Made by a program: the position numbers and the translations under genes. From the NCBI RefSeq assembly GCF_003667825.1, contig NZ_CP033043.1, positions 4,844,501-4,908,500 of the forward strand: a stretch of DNA of 64,000 nucleotides, given 5' to 3'. The DNA comes from Metabacillus litoralis (GTDB lineage: Bacteria; Bacillota; Bacilli; Bacillales; Bacillaceae). Shown here one piece after another: positions 43,473 to 52,615 of the stretch (position 1 is the first letter of the stretch; each line of letters opens with the position of its first letter). The notes beneath the pieces were generated by a model that worked only from the letters and a program-made list of their open reading frames with translations, did no database searches and had not been told where the DNA came from.

Positions 43473-43505
43473 AAAAGCTAACAGGGCGTCCCTGTTAGCT
43501 TTTTA
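43473..43505 (+). terminator. Rho-independent terminator of the YjcZ-type cluster
   Basis: Perfect 14-bp stem AAAAGCTAACAGGG / CCCTGTTAGCTTTT with a CGT loop and TTTTT tail. Confidence 0.93.
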
Positions 43506-43664
43506 ACTTTTAGATATGTATGATTTTTGTATATTTCCATAATGGAATTTTGAGCCTCGAGGAAAATAAAGACATGCGTTTTTAAAACACTCATACATAA
43601 CCGTTGCAGGAATGGAGCATGAGATCATTTTAACCGAGGCTACTAAGAAGATAAAACATATGAA

Positions 43665-43844
43665 TTAGGTATACAGAATTTCAATATATGAAGAGATTAA
43701 CAAAATGGTAATAAGAACATTTATTGTTCTAAAAACTTTTGTTTGGCGGTCTTCAGGAATCTCACGAACTAAGCATAAAGCATTTGTAAGCTTGTTTATA
43801 TAAAACAAGATAAAGACTGCAAACAAGATAAAGAAGATTATCAT
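43665..43844 (-). CDS. Small membrane protein, unknown (59 aa)
   Basis: ATG at 43844 is 7 nt after AGGGGGAT, and the 59-codon frame gives two hydrophobic segments (MIIFFILFAVFILFYI, 1-16, and TINVLITILLISSYIEILY, 40-58). They are joined by a charged loop (VREIPEDRQTK). The position between prsA and yhaJ corresponds to yhaK in B. subtilis, but I cannot confirm homology. No known family recognised; the ribosome site and hydrophobic layout support a real gene. Confidence 0.6.
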   Translation of the reverse strand: MIIFFILFAVFILFYINKLTNALCLVREIPEDRQTKVFRTINVLITILLISSYIEILYT

Positions 43845-44064
43845 TTTGAGATCCCCCTTCCCTCATTATACATATTAGATTACCAGACTATTGAAGAAAA
43901 AGATAGCATTTGACAACTATTACATTTCAAATATATGTAAAGATCACACTGCACAGGAAAGCCCTAGTAGAAAAGACAGGCCCATAGTTGCTCTTATTTT
44001 TATAGCCCTAAGTGCAAGCTTTATAACATATAAAAAAGTGACAAGCCAGAGCTTATCACTTTTT

Positions 44065-44604
44065 CTATTTATTTTGAACAAGAACTTCATAACCATCCTC
44101 AAATTCTTCGATAAAACATAGCTTAGGAGCAAAGAGTAGATGTTTTAAAAGGAGAAAATCCGGAACACAAAGTCCAATATGAAATGCCATTGCAATGCTA
44201 AAATAATGCATGTAGGTAGGCAAATATATACTCCCAAGTACAAAGAGAATGGAGAATGTGACAAAAGGTGTTAGGAGTGAAGCAATCATTTCATTTTTTT
44301 TCATTCCCTGACATGCTTTTAATTGAATTGTTGGGAATAAATAGAAAAGCTTAATCCTCGCTGAAACTCTGCAGCCACAAAGAACTAATGGAATCATGTG
44401 GAGCAGTTTATGAAAAGGAGGCATGCTAATTAATAACAAGACAAACATAAGGAAATGTCCGTCTTTGAGATGCACTTTTGAATAAAGAAGATTGATAGGT
44501 AAGTAGGTTAAAATAAACGAAAGAATCATCGTTAACAAAGATATTAATATGATTCTGTATAGTCCAATATCTTTTGTAAGATTGATGGTTTTCCAGCAGC
44601 TCAT
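44065..44604 (-). CDS. yhaJ: DUF3267 membrane protein, YhaJ-like putative metalloprotease relative
   Basis: 179 residues from ATG 44604 (an earlier GTG has no ribosome site). Four to five membrane segments include a PFHKLLHMIPL motif (near 65-75) at the place of the HExxH of DUF3267 putative zincins. The Glu is replaced by Lys, so catalysis is doubtful. The place next to yhaI fits YhaJ of B. subtilis. The ribosome site is weak (GGTGAG close to the ATG), and the start is therefore uncertain. Confidence 0.65.
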   Translation of the reverse strand: MSCWKTINLTKDIGLYRIILISLLTMILSFILTYLPINLLYSKVHLKDGHFLMFVLLLISMPPFHKLLHMIPLVLCGCRVSARIKLFYLFPTIQLKACQGMKKNEMIASLLTPFVTFSILFVLGSIYLPTYMHYFSIAMAFHIGLCVPDFLLLKHLLFAPKLCFIEEFEDGYEVLVQNK

Positions 44605-44841
44605 CGTCTCACCGTCCACATTTGCTAAATCTAATTACTACAATACTGTACGACGGTGCAAAGAAAAAATCAATATGGAATTTGGAATTGGATAGCTTTT
44701 AGATAAAAAGTATCAATTTAGATGTTGGTTCATACTTTCTGTTTAATTTCAATAACAAAAGTATTCGTTAAAACTTTCTTAAAATTCGCTAATACTATAA
44801 AATAAAGGACAATAATGTATGTACGAGAAAGAGGGTAACAA

Positions 44842-45171
44842 ATGGATTCTATAGAGAAGCGTTTGGAGACATTGGAATATTATCAAACGTTATTCATTAA
44901 AATGCTGGAGCCGGAAAAATTTCCTTTTTATCATATGGTGATGAGTAAAGGATTATCTAAGGAAGAAATTGAAGAAATTCATGCAATATGCCATGAGCTT
45001 AGTGCGAACCATAATGAACAAAAAGCGCAAGGGTTAGTGATCTTTACAGACCTCCTTACGCAATTTGCCGGCCAATTAAATGCAAAGCTGGATTTATATG
45101 AAACAATCCGTGCTTTGCATAAGCAAAAATTATACAGACCTCTTATGGATGATTTTTTGGAATTAATGTAG
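44842..45171 (+). CDS. yhaI: YhaI family protein (DUF1878)
   Basis: 109 residues, mostly helical: MDSIEKRLETLEYYQTLFIK, FPFYHMVMSKGLSKEEIEEI and LNAKLDLYETIRALHKQKLY. Length and sequence match YhaI/DUF1878, small soluble proteins of unknown function encoded next to hpr in Bacillus. ATG follows AGAGGGTAAC. It is convergent with hpr, 10 bp apart. Confidence 0.88.
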   Translation: MDSIEKRLETLEYYQTLFIKMLEPEKFPFYHMVMSKGLSKEEIEEIHAICHELSANHNEQKAQGLVIFTDLLTQFAGQLNAKLDLYETIRALHKQKLYRPLMDDFLELM

Positions 45172-45181
45172 TGATCGTTCA

Positions 45182-45766
45182 TTAAGTTGATGAAATTAAT
45201 TGTTCAGACTTAGACTCTTTTTCTTTTCCTGGGGTATCATTGAATGCATCCTCTATGCTGTGGAATGACTGTTCAAAGATCTCCATAAAGTCTTCGCCGT
45301 AGATGTTACGAATAATACACATCATTTCCATCATTTCTGGAAACTTCCCATATAAATTTTGAAGTGGTAAAGCACCTTTTAATACAGAGTTTCTGTCTGG
45401 ACTAAAGTCTTCTAAAAGCTTTGAAAGTATTTCCTCACCTTGTTTTGTTAGTTTAATATACGTGTTGCGCTTGTCATTGGCTTTTTTGGAAAACTCTAAG
45501 TAACCTCTTTCCTCAAGTTTCTTTGAGAAGTTAAAGGCAGTAGATACATGCATAACTCCGAATTTAGCAATCTCTGAAATTGAAGCTCCGTTTAAATGAT
45601 CGGCAATCCATAAAATATGGTGCTCGTTAATATTTAAATCGTATGGCTTTATCCATTGTTGCCAATCCTTTTCAATTGTTTTCCAAAGTGCTTTACTAAG
45701 CTGTGCAACGCGTTGACTAAATAACAAGGCTTCTTTTACTGTAAATTCCCTTTCATTATGTTTCAT
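45182..45766 (-). CDS. hpr: Transition-state regulator Hpr (ScoC), MarR family
   Basis: 194 residues. A MarR winged helix lies between ~45 and 135, with [40 protein letters not shown] (recognition helix) and [20 protein letters not shown] (wing). Dimerisation helices lie on either side. Hpr/ScoC represses extracellular protease genes, sporulation genes and transport genes in growing cells, and is encoded at the same place in B. subtilis. The ATG follows AGGGGTGACGGCTG. Possible targets in this window (prsA, sporulation genes) are not shown by sequence. Confidence 0.94.
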   Translation of the reverse strand: MKHNEREFTVKEALLFSQRVAQLSKALWKTIEKDWQQWIKPYDLNINEHHILWIADHLNGASISEIAKFGVMHVSTAFNFSKKLEERGYLEFSKKANDKRNTYIKLTKQGEEILSKLLEDFSPDRNSVLKGALPLQNLYGKFPEMMEMMCIIRNIYGEDFMEIFEQSFHSIEDAFNDTPGKEKESKSEQLISST

Positions 45767-45896
45767 CAGCCGTCACCCCTGATCTCCCTATTATTATTCT
45801 CTATTATGCCAATAAAATAAAGATTAATAAAGATATAAATTTACGAAATTTTTAAAAATTTTTGTAAACCCTTTAATATCAATGGTTTAGGAATAA

Positions 45897-45937
45897 AAAA
45901 AAGTGTGAAGACAATGCTTGTCCATCACACTTTTTGA
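45897..45937. terminator. Hairpin terminator between yhaH and hpr promoter region
   Basis: AAAAAGTGTGA / TCACACTTTTT stem extended by GACA/TGTC, T runs on both strands; it ends the yhaH transcript on the minus strand. Confidence 0.8.
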
Positions 45938-45976
45938 TGAAATAGAAAAATAATTCATATCCTAAGAGGATTTATT

Positions 45977-46330
45977 TTACTTCAAGGTTTGTTCGAGATT
46001 TTTAATTTTCATGTCAATTTCTTCAATTTCTTTCATCAAGTCATTTTTATGTGGTTCAATTTCTTGCTGAAATTGTTCGACTGTTTTTTTAAAGTCAGAG
46101 GATACCTCTTTCATGACTACTGAGCCATCCTTTACCGTTTTGATGAGTTGTTCTTTCAATGCTTTGCTTTCATTTTTAAGTTGGTGTAAAAGATCTTCGA
46201 GTTGCTTTCGATTTAAGTTTAATTGTCCGCGTAATTCTTTTCCTGAAGAAGGAGTTGAAAGTAATGTGGCAATGCTGCCGATCACTCCTCCAACAACGAG
46301 ACCAAATAGTAAAGAATTTTTATTTGCCAT
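45977..46330 (-). CDS. yhaH: YhaH, YtxH-domain protein
   Basis: 117 residues from ATG 46330 after a GGAGGGATAAG site; a longer version without a ribosome site is rejected. The N-terminal YtxH segment, LLFGLVVGGVIGSIATLLST then PSSGKELR, is a membrane or hydrophobic hairpin followed by the conserved SGKELR. The rest is a long amphipathic coiled coil. YtxH-type proteins are general-stress, often SigB-controlled, proteins of unknown mechanism. The location upstream of hpr matches B. subtilis yhaH. Confidence 0.88.
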   Translation of the reverse strand: MANKNSLLFGLVVGGVIGSIATLLSTPSSGKELRGQLNLNRKQLEDLLHQLKNESKALKEQLIKTVKDGSVVMKEVSSDFKKTVEQFQQEIEPHKNDLMKEIEEIDMKIKNLEQTLK

Positions 46331-46618
46331 TCTTATCCCTCCATATTTTATGTAGATCATTAAAACACTCGTACAACCTCTTATCAACATACCCAAAGGT
46401 GTCTTCATTAAACATTATACATAGATACAGAAAAGTTAGCATAAATATTTAGAAAGTCCTTCATTACTTCCTACTATTGTCCACTTCGGTTCGTGCTTCG
46501 ATGGACAGGTTTTCGTAAATTTAGGTTCTTTTGAGATTTTGCTTCAAGGAGGCAAAACCAACATAAGATGTCACCAAACCAATTTCAAAAATGCATCAAG
46601 ATTGAAGGGAGGATGAGC

Positions 46619-46813
46619 ATGTCAGGTGTTATCTTTTTATTTTTTGTCATAAGCTTATTACTATTTATTGGTGCTTTTCATTATTTTAAACTTCTACAAC
46701 AATCAACATCTTATCCACCTAAAAAAGTAGTCAAACAAAAGGTGTCTGTACTTGCTACTGGAGGAGTCATCATGCTGGTAATTGGTGTTATTTTAATGTT
46801 TTTTAATCAGTAA
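46619..46813 (+). CDS. Small two-span membrane protein, unknown (64 aa)
   Basis: 64 residues from ATG 46619, 6 nt after AAGGGAGG. Two membrane segments (VIFLFFVISLLLFIGAFHYF and VLATGGVIMLVIGVILMFF) are separated by a short basic loop (PPKKVVKQK). No family recognised. It has a strong terminator shared with trpP, so it is a single-gene unit. Confidence 0.65.
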   Translation: MSGVIFLFFVISLLLFIGAFHYFKLLQQSTSYPPKKVVKQKVSVLATGGVIMLVIGVILMFFNQ

Positions 46814-46865
46814 TGGAGATCCGGGTGAAAGGTGACTTAGATCTGCGTACTTAAAATAATGAAAG

Positions 46866-46899
46866 AAAAACCCCGATCAAATGTGATCGGGGTTTTTCT
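46866..46899. terminator. Bidirectional terminator between the small membrane gene and trpP
   Basis: Perfect stem AAAAACCCCGATCA / TGATCGGGGTTTTT with AATG loop. Confidence 0.93.
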
Positions 46900-46909
46900 T
46901 TATACGTTC

Positions 46910-47434
46910 TTAAGCAACTGTTAAGTTTTTTGAGCGTTTGAAAATACTTTGAACAATTGGCAGGATAATAATCATGGCTGCTCCATTAAATAAAGTGGCA
47001 GGAAGAACAACAGTTAGAAATAATGTTGTAAATGCGACACCACCTGGTAATCCAACAATTAATAAGGCAGCAGTTAAAAAGATTGTTCCTGAAACAATTG
47101 TACCAATAACAGCGAGTACAGTAGCTGTGGCAACTTTATGGGCAATTTTCTTTACAACTAAGAATAAGCCGTAAAATACAAATGCTGTAATGATTTTGTC
47201 AATGATGTTTGGTAGAAACCCACCAGGGAATGTTGATGTTAACGCAGATAAAAATCCAGTTACGATACCGAGTAAAGTAACATTTTTCATACTAGGAAAC
47301 ATAATGATTCCAATAAACATCATCAATAGAATCATGTCAGGCTTCATTCCATTGTAGAATGGAGGCATCACCATATGCAAAACAGCCCCAATTGCCGCAA
47401 ATAAAGATAAAATAACTAATACTCTCGTGTTCAT
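46910..47434 (-). CDS. trpP: Tryptophan transporter TrpP
   Basis: 174 residues with five to six membrane segments: LVILSLFAAIGAVLHMVMPP, GMKPDMILLMMFIGIIMFPS, GFLSALTSTFPGGFLPNIID and so on. Sequence and place beside serC match B. subtilis TrpP (formerly YhaG), an S-component-like tryptophan importer. A run of GAG/UAG triplets spans its ribosome binding site, the mark of translational control by TRAP. ATG follows GAGGAGAGATGAG. Confidence 0.93.
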   Translation of the reverse strand: MNTRVLVILSLFAAIGAVLHMVMPPFYNGMKPDMILLMMFIGIIMFPSMKNVTLLGIVTGFLSALTSTFPGGFLPNIIDKIITAFVFYGLFLVVKKIAHKVATATVLAVIGTIVSGTIFLTAALLIVGLPGGVAFTTLFLTVVLPATLFNGAAMIIILPIVQSIFKRSKNLTVA

Positions 47435-47437
47435 TTT

Positions 47438-47473
47438 CTCATCTCTCCTCTTCTAATCTCATAAACTAATCTC
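47438..47473 (-). promoter_or_regulatory. TRAP-binding (G/U)AG-repeat site over the trpP ribosome binding site
   Basis: On the minus strand seven (G/U)AG triplets occur: GAG 47471, UAG 47466, GAG 47458, UAG 47453, GAG 47448, GAG 47443, GAG 47438. The five nearest the gene are separated by exactly 2 nt each. The last ones form the Shine-Dalgarno itself. Tryptophan-bound TRAP would block translation, as known for trpP in B. subtilis. Confidence 0.85.
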
Positions 47474-47570
47474 CCCAATAGTGAACTCATTTCCTATTGC
47501 GAGAGCTTATCGTTATTATAGCAACAATTACTTATTCCGTACAGATTTTTTCTTTGAGTGTTACTACCAA

Positions 47571-47606
47571 AAAAAGGGGCTGTCACCCTAATTAGGAACA
47601 GCCCCT
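47571..47606 (-). terminator. Rho-independent terminator of serC
   Basis: GGGGCTGT / ACAGCCCC stem with an inner CCTAATTAGG pairing and TTTTTTT on the minus strand. Confidence 0.88.
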
Positions 47607-47615
47607 TACATCTTA

Positions 47616-48695
47616 TTAACTGTTTTGATTTTTAAATTCTGTCATGAATTTTGCTAATGCTTCACATGCTTCCTTAGGAACAGCATTGTAAGTTGAAGCA
47701 CGGCATCCACCTACAGAGCGATGACCTGCAAGGCCTATAAATTGACGCTCTTTTGCTTCCTGAAGGAATTTTTTTGTAAGTTCCTCATTTTGAAGTGTGA
47801 AGGTAATATTCATTAAAGAACGGCTGTCTTTTTCAGCATGTCCTTTATAAAATCCATTACTTTCATCAATCGCAGAGTAGATGTAGCCAGCTTTTTCTTC
47901 ATTGATTTGTTGAATCTGTTTTACTCCACCTTGTTCTTTTACCCACTCGAGTACTAAAGAAAGCATGTAAATAGCAAAGGTAGGAGGTGTGTTATATAAT
48001 GAATTATTTTTAGAATGAGTTGAATATTTTAAGATCGTTGGAACGTCTTCGTTTGCTGTTTCTAGAAACTCTTTCTTCACAATAACAACAGTTACCCCAG
48101 ACGGTCCAAGGTTTTTCTGAGCTCCTGCATAAATAAGATCAAATTTCTCTACATCAATTTCAGTGCAAAGAATATCGCTAGACATATCAGCGATTAAAGG
48201 AATAGGGCTCTCAGGATATTCCTTCCACTGAGTACCAAAAATCGTATTGTTTGATGTGATGTGAAGATAAGCACCATTTTCAACGTCATTTAATGAATAA
48301 TTGGTTGGGATGTGTGTGTAATTCTCATCTTTACTTGAAGCTAAAATACGAGTTTCTCCAAATGTTTTTGCTTCTTTTAGTGCTTTTTCTGACCATGAGC
48401 CAGTTGTAATAAAATGAGCTGTTTGACCTGATTTTAGGAAGTTCATTGGAATCATAGTGAACTGTAGGCTTGCTCCACCTTGTAGGAAAAGGACTTCGTA
48501 ATTGTCAGGAATTCCTAGAAGCTCTCTTAATAATGAATTTGCACGATTATGCACTTCTTCATAGTCTTTACTACGGTGACTAAGCTCCATAACAGACATA
48601 CCTGTGTTATTAAAATTCACTAATTCTTTTTGTGCGCGCTCTAGCACGGGTAACGGAATTGCCGCTGGTCCAGCATTAAAATTATATGCTCTCAA
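47616..48695 (-). CDS. serC: Phosphoserine aminotransferase SerC
   Basis: 359 residues. It begins MRAYNFNAGPAAIPLPVLER, with GMSVMELSHRSKDY, the PLP-binding lysine in YAGAQKNLGPSGVTVVIV (near 190-200) and substrate loop AGHRSVGGCRASTYNAV near the end. Class V fold, cytosolic dimer; it makes phosphoserine from 3-phosphohydroxypyruvate and is also used in pyridoxal synthesis. The start is TTG 48695, 7 nt after AGGAGGG. Monocistronic here. Confidence 0.95.
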   Translation of the reverse strand: MRAYNFNAGPAAIPLPVLERAQKELVNFNNTGMSVMELSHRSKDYEEVHNRANSLLRELLGIPDNYEVLFLQGGASLQFTMIPMNFLKSGQTAHFITTGSWSEKALKEAKTFGETRILASSKDENYTHIPTNYSLNDVENGAYLHITSNNTIFGTQWKEYPESPIPLIADMSSDILCTEIDVEKFDLIYAGAQKNLGPSGVTVVIVKKEFLETANEDVPTILKYSTHSKNNSLYNTPPTFAIYMLSLVLEWVKEQGGVKQIQQINEEKAGYIYSAIDESNGFYKGHAEKDSRSLMNITFTLQNEELTKKFLQEAKERQFIGLAGHRSVGGCRASTYNAVPKEACEALAKFMTEFKNQNS

Positions 48696-48971
48696 TGTAT
48701 TGCCCTCCTTGATATGAACGTAAAATAATACTCATATCCTATCATGAATAGAGAAGGAAATGTAGACTGAAAATTTTCATCTTTGTGAATGTTGGTGCAG
48801 AAAACGTTTACATTTCCTTCGAAAAACATTTCTTAATGACTTAGTGTTTGATAAACTACTAAAATAGTAAAAAAAATCACATTCTATTCTTTCATGGAAG
48901 TTTATATTTGTATAAACATTTCAAATACTAAAATGATACAATGAGTAACTGCACACAAAAAGGAGGTTTTC

Positions 48972-50498
48972 ATGACTCTAAGAAAAAAGCTACTAATTGC
49001 TTCAATCAGTATTATTTCTATATTTATGTTAATGATCGTTCTATTGGTTGGAATAATCACGAGTCGAATTCATCAAATATACGAGCAAGAGCAGGTTATA
49101 ACGCAAGTTAACCAAACACGTAACTTATTAAATAATGAACTAAAATCTTTGGATCGTTTTAATTTAGATTATGCTGCATGGGATGATACCTCTTCTTTTG
49201 TTGAAAACAAAAATGATCTTTATATTCAGTCGAATCTTACCTCTGAGACATTTCTACAAAACAAAATTGATCATATGATCTTCTTAAATAAAAGGGGACA
49301 GATTGTTCTTGTTAGACAAATTGATTCTGAAGGAAAACTTGTTAAAGATTATATTGATAGCAATTGGCTAGATAGATATAAACTTAAAAAAGTTCTTCAT
49401 ACAAATGAAAAGATAAACGGTTTAATTAAAACTCCTGAAGGAATCATGCTATTATCCGCTCGCCCGATCTTAAACAGTCAATATGAAGGACCTTCAAATG
49501 GAACACTTATTTTTACTAGAAAGTTAGATCAAGAACTTGTTAGTGAATTAGGCAATATCATTGAGCTTGATCTTTCTTTTTTTCAAGACGCACCTAAGAA
49601 ATTGTCTAAACAAGAGATGGAGCAATTAGAAAATGAAAATTTATATATTGACGAGGTAAGTGATACTACAATAGCAGGCTACAGTGTTCTAACGGATCTG
49701 AAAGGTGATCCACTTTCTTATATTGAAGTGAAAAGTGAAAGAACCATTTATAAAAATGGTAGGATGTTAATTCTATTAAATCTACTTTCATTTCTAGCCC
49801 TTGTAACAATTATTTGTACTGTACTTTATTTTACTTTTGATAAGATATTCGTTTCGCGAATCTTATCGTTAAAGCAAAGTATTGCCAACATTCGTTCCTA
49901 CAACAATAATGGAAATAGCGTTGGTAGTCACGGTGATGATGAGATTGGCCACTTAGCAATGCAAATAAACGATATGCTTACAACACTTGAAAAATATAAT
50001 AACAAATGGAAGAAAAGAGCAAATTTTGATTCCCTTACTAATCTCCCTAACAGAGGATATCTAACAAAAAAAATGAATGATTTAATTTCAGCTGAAGAAG
50101 AATTTGCTGTATTTTTTATGGATTTAGATGGTTTTAAGGAAGTGAATGATTCTTATGGTCATGAAACAGGTGATAGTTTATTACAGCTTGTAGCTGAACG
50201 GCTTAAACATATCGTTCGTGAGGGTGACACAGTATCAAGGCTTGGTGGAGATGAATTCGTTTTGCTTGTAAATATGAAGAGGGACGAAGATCAATTAAGA
50301 ATATTAGCTGACAGAGTGATCAAGAAACTGAATGAACCTTATAAAATCAATAAGATTGTGATCACTGTATCGGCAAGTATTGGGATAGCACAATCGCCTA
50401 AACATGGGACAGATTATCATTCCCTTATTAAGATGGCAGATGAAGCCATGTATATAGCAAAGAAGGCAGGAAAAAACAATTTTCATTTATTGTCTTGA
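48972..50498 (+). CDS. Membrane-bound diguanylate cyclase with CHASE4 sensor
   Basis: 508 residues. A membrane segment (about 8-30), an extracytoplasmic CHASE4-type domain (about 35-255; FNLDYAAWDDTSSFV), a second membrane segment (265-290), a short HAMP (about 290-345) and a GGDEF domain (about 350-508). The active site is RLGGDEFVLLV, with an RxxD inhibitory site (REGD) five residues upstream and the metal-binding FFMDLDGFKEVNDSYGHE. All catalytic residues are intact, so it should make cyclic di-GMP. There is no EAL domain. ATG follows AAAAGGAGG. The signal sensed is unknown. Confidence 0.93.
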   Translation: MTLRKKLLIASISIISIFMLMIVLLVGIITSRIHQIYEQEQVITQVNQTRNLLNNELKSLDRFNLDYAAWDDTSSFVENKNDLYIQSNLTSETFLQNKIDHMIFLNKRGQIVLVRQIDSEGKLVKDYIDSNWLDRYKLKKVLHTNEKINGLIKTPEGIMLLSARPILNSQYEGPSNGTLIFTRKLDQELVSELGNIIELDLSFFQDAPKKLSKQEMEQLENENLYIDEVSDTTIAGYSVLTDLKGDPLSYIEVKSERTIYKNGRMLILLNLLSFLALVTIICTVLYFTFDKIFVSRILSLKQSIANIRSYNNNGNSVGSHGDDEIGHLAMQINDMLTTLEKYNNKWKKRANFDSLTNLPNRGYLTKKMNDLISAEEEFAVFFMDLDGFKEVNDSYGHETGDSLLQLVAERLKHIVREGDTVSRLGGDEFVLLVNMKRDEDQLRILADRVIKKLNEPYKINKIVITVSASIGIAQSPKHGTDYHSLIKMADEAMYIAKKAGKNNFHLLS

Positions 50499-50504
50499 AA
50501 AAAC

Positions 50505-50527
50505 AAAAGGGCCGTCATGGCCCTTTT
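50505..50527. terminator. Terminator between the diguanylate cyclase gene and hit
   Basis: AAAAGGGCC / GGCCCTTTT stem with GTCAT loop and T or A runs on either side. Confidence 0.85.
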
Positions 50528-50948
50528 ATTTAATTCCTTCTTTAATTGTGTTTGCAATTTCTTGGAGATCTTCTGGTGTATACTGATCTGCATGTGACTT
50601 CCATACAGCACCAAATCCGTCTCCCTTGCCGTATCTTGGCAGAATATGCATATGATAATGAAAAACAGATTGTCCGGCCTTTTCTCCATTATTGTTAAGT
50701 AAATTTAGGCCAACAGGCTGAAATTGCTCTTTTATGGAGTTGGCAATTTGAGGAACAACCTCAAATAATTTACTCGCAATTTCAGGTGTTAATTCATAAA
50801 TGTTTTCTCTATGTACTTTTGGAACAACCAGCGTATGTCCTTTCGTTACCTGGCTAATGTCTAGAAAGGCAATCACATGTTCATTTTCAAATACTTTTGC
50901 ACTTGGAATTTCTCCCTTAACAATTTTACAAAAAATACAGTCACTCAT
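50526..50948 (-). CDS. hit: HIT family hydrolase Hit
   Basis: 140 residues from ATG 50948 (AAGGAAGTG upstream). The histidine triad is in FHYHMHILPR (near 98-107), with zinc-type cysteines CIFCKIV at the start. HIT proteins hydrolyse nucleoside phosphoramidates and adenylylated intermediates in the cytosol. In B. subtilis hit lies divergent from ecsA in the same way. Here the divergent gap is ~920 bp and filled with repeats. Confidence 0.94.
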   Translation of the reverse strand: MSDCIFCKIVKGEIPSAKVFENEHVIAFLDISQVTKGHTLVVPKVHRENIYELTPEIASKLFEVVPQIANSIKEQFQPVGLNLLNNNGEKAGQSVFHYHMHILPRYGKGDGFGAVWKSHADQYTPEDLQEIANTIKEGIK

Positions 50949-51148
50949 TTTTTTCACTTCCTTCAAAAAAATTCTTATTCAACAGCTTTCAACATTATTT
51001 GTAAAGCAAGTATGTTATGTTTAACTACTAGAAATCCATCTCATTTTCGAAACAACTATATTTTACCATAAGAGAAAAGAAAAAGAACAGAGTGAAACGA
51101 ATGTTCACCCTGTTCCCGAGGAAGGAAAAAAACTCATATTATGGGAAA

Positions 51149-51672
51149 ATGTCTTTGATAAACACCTCATTTAACATTTAGATTTAAATGCTATCTGATG
51201 TGTGAAGACCATTGTTCAATGCAATCATCCCCTTGTTACTAAATAAACGTTCTAACATTTCGGAAACTGTATTTTGACAAACACCTCATTTATAAAATGA
51301 TGCTATACAGAGCGTTTATTTCAGAAAATAGCGGCCCGTAGACACCTCATTTCGTGAGTGTTCAATCATCAATGGGTAAAAACAATATAATTGTCTTTGA
51401 CAAACACCTCATTTAACATTTATTTAAATGCTATTTGATGTGTAGTGACCATTGTTCAATACAATCATCCCCTTGTTAGTTGTTTATATAACATAACAAA
51501 AAGTGGAATTGTCTTTGACAAACACCTCATTTACAAAATGATGTTACATTCAGGCATCTAATTCAACAGAATAGCGGCCCGTAAACACCTCATTTCGCGA
51601 GTGTTTTTTCAATGGTTAAGCAATGATCCCTTGAGTTAAAAGAAATTGTCTGGGACAAACACCTCATTTAAA
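51149..51672. repeat. Interspersed repeat array in the hit/ecsA divergent region, seven exact ACACCTCATTT copies
   Basis: The 11-mer ACACCTCATTT begins at 51161, 51281, 51342, 51404, 51522, 51585 and 51659, always on the plus strand. Gaps are 120, 61, 62, 118, 63 and 74 bp. Flanking sequence shows two alternating ~60-120 bp modules. A is (TGTCTTTGACA)AACACCTCATTTAAC...GACCATTGTTCAATRCAATC then ATCCCCTTGTTA. B is GACAAACACCTCATTTAYA AAATGATG...AATAGCGGCCCGTARACACC then TCATTTCG. The order is A-B-A-B-A'. No coding frame is supported. Confidence 0.93.
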
Positions 51673-51868
51673 GGTTTTTGTTTGAACAATTAACCCTTCC
51701 TCACTAATTATGATGTCCCGTAATTACAGGATTATGCGAAAAAGTTTTCTAAGTTTAGGCAAGTGATTTAAATTTTGATACTATAAAAAGAAGGTAGCGA
51801 AAAAAGTCTTTAATTTTTTCCTGCAAAACTAAATGGACAAATTAAAAAGTAAAAGGAGAAACGTGATC

Positions 51869-52615
51869 ATGACGCTTCTAAAGGTTGAACATTTAACAGG
51901 CGGGTATACTCGAAAACCTGTCTTAAAGGATATTTCATTTGAGGTGGAAAAAGGCAATATTGTTGGTCTAATCGGTCTAAATGGTGCAGGTAAAAGTACA
52001 ACAATCAAGCATATTATTGGAACAATGGAAGCTCATAAAGGACAAGTCTCCATTAATGGGAATACCTTTGCTTTAGATTCTGCAGCCTATCGTTCACAAT
52101 TTAGCTTTATACCAGAAACACCGATTTTATATGATGAGTTAACACTATATGAACATTTAGAGCTAACAGCGATGGCATATGGAATTGATAAGGACACTTT
52201 CGAAAAACGACTTCAGCCGTTATTAAAGGAATTTCGGATGGAGAAGAGGTTGAAGTGGTTTCCAGCTCACTTCTCAAAGGGTATGAAGCAAAAGGTCATG
52301 ATAATGTGTGCCTTCTTAGTTGAACCTGAGCTTTATATTATTGATGAGCCTTTTGTTGGTTTAGACCCATTAGCTATAAATTCATTATTGGAAATGATGG
52401 ATCAAGCGAAAAAACAAGGCTCAGGTATTCTTATGTCAACACACATACTAGCAACAGCGGAAAGATATTGTGATTCTTTTATTATTTTACATAACGGAGA
52501 AGTTCGCGCAAAAGGAACATTACTTCAATTAAGGGAACAGTTTGGGATGAGAGACGCGACTTTAGATGATCTTTATATTCAGTTAACAAAGGAAGATCAA
52601 GATGAAGAGCGTTAA
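51869..52615 (+). CDS. ecsA: ABC transporter ATPase EcsA
   Basis: 248 residues. Walker A is GLNGAGKST (near 38-46), the signature HFSKGMKQKVMIM (near 137), Walker B LYIIDEPFVGLDPLAI and switch His STHILATAERYCDS. It energises the membrane protein EcsB; the Ecs system of B. subtilis affects protein secretion, RasP intramembrane proteolysis and competence. ATG 51869 gives the usual MTLLKVEHLTGGYTRKPVL; a GTG two codons earlier is closer to AAAGGAG and may be used. It overlaps ecsB by 14 nt. Confidence 0.95.
   Translation: MTLLKVEHLTGGYTRKPVLKDISFEVEKGNIVGLIGLNGAGKSTTIKHIIGTMEAHKGQVSINGNTFALDSAAYRSQFSFIPETPILYDELTLYEHLELTAMAYGIDKDTFEKRLQPLLKEFRMEKRLKWFPAHFSKGMKQKVMIMCAFLVEPELYIIDEPFVGLDPLAINSLLEMMDQAKKQGSGILMSTHILATAERYCDSFIILHNGEVRAKGTLLQLREQFGMRDATLDDLYIQLTKEDQDEER

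Noticed and set aside
43891..44132. Overlapping short frames on both strands near 44.0 kb
   Set aside because: They lie across the 3' end of the yhaJ-like gene and its flank and lack ribosome sites; the DUF3267 gene explains the region.
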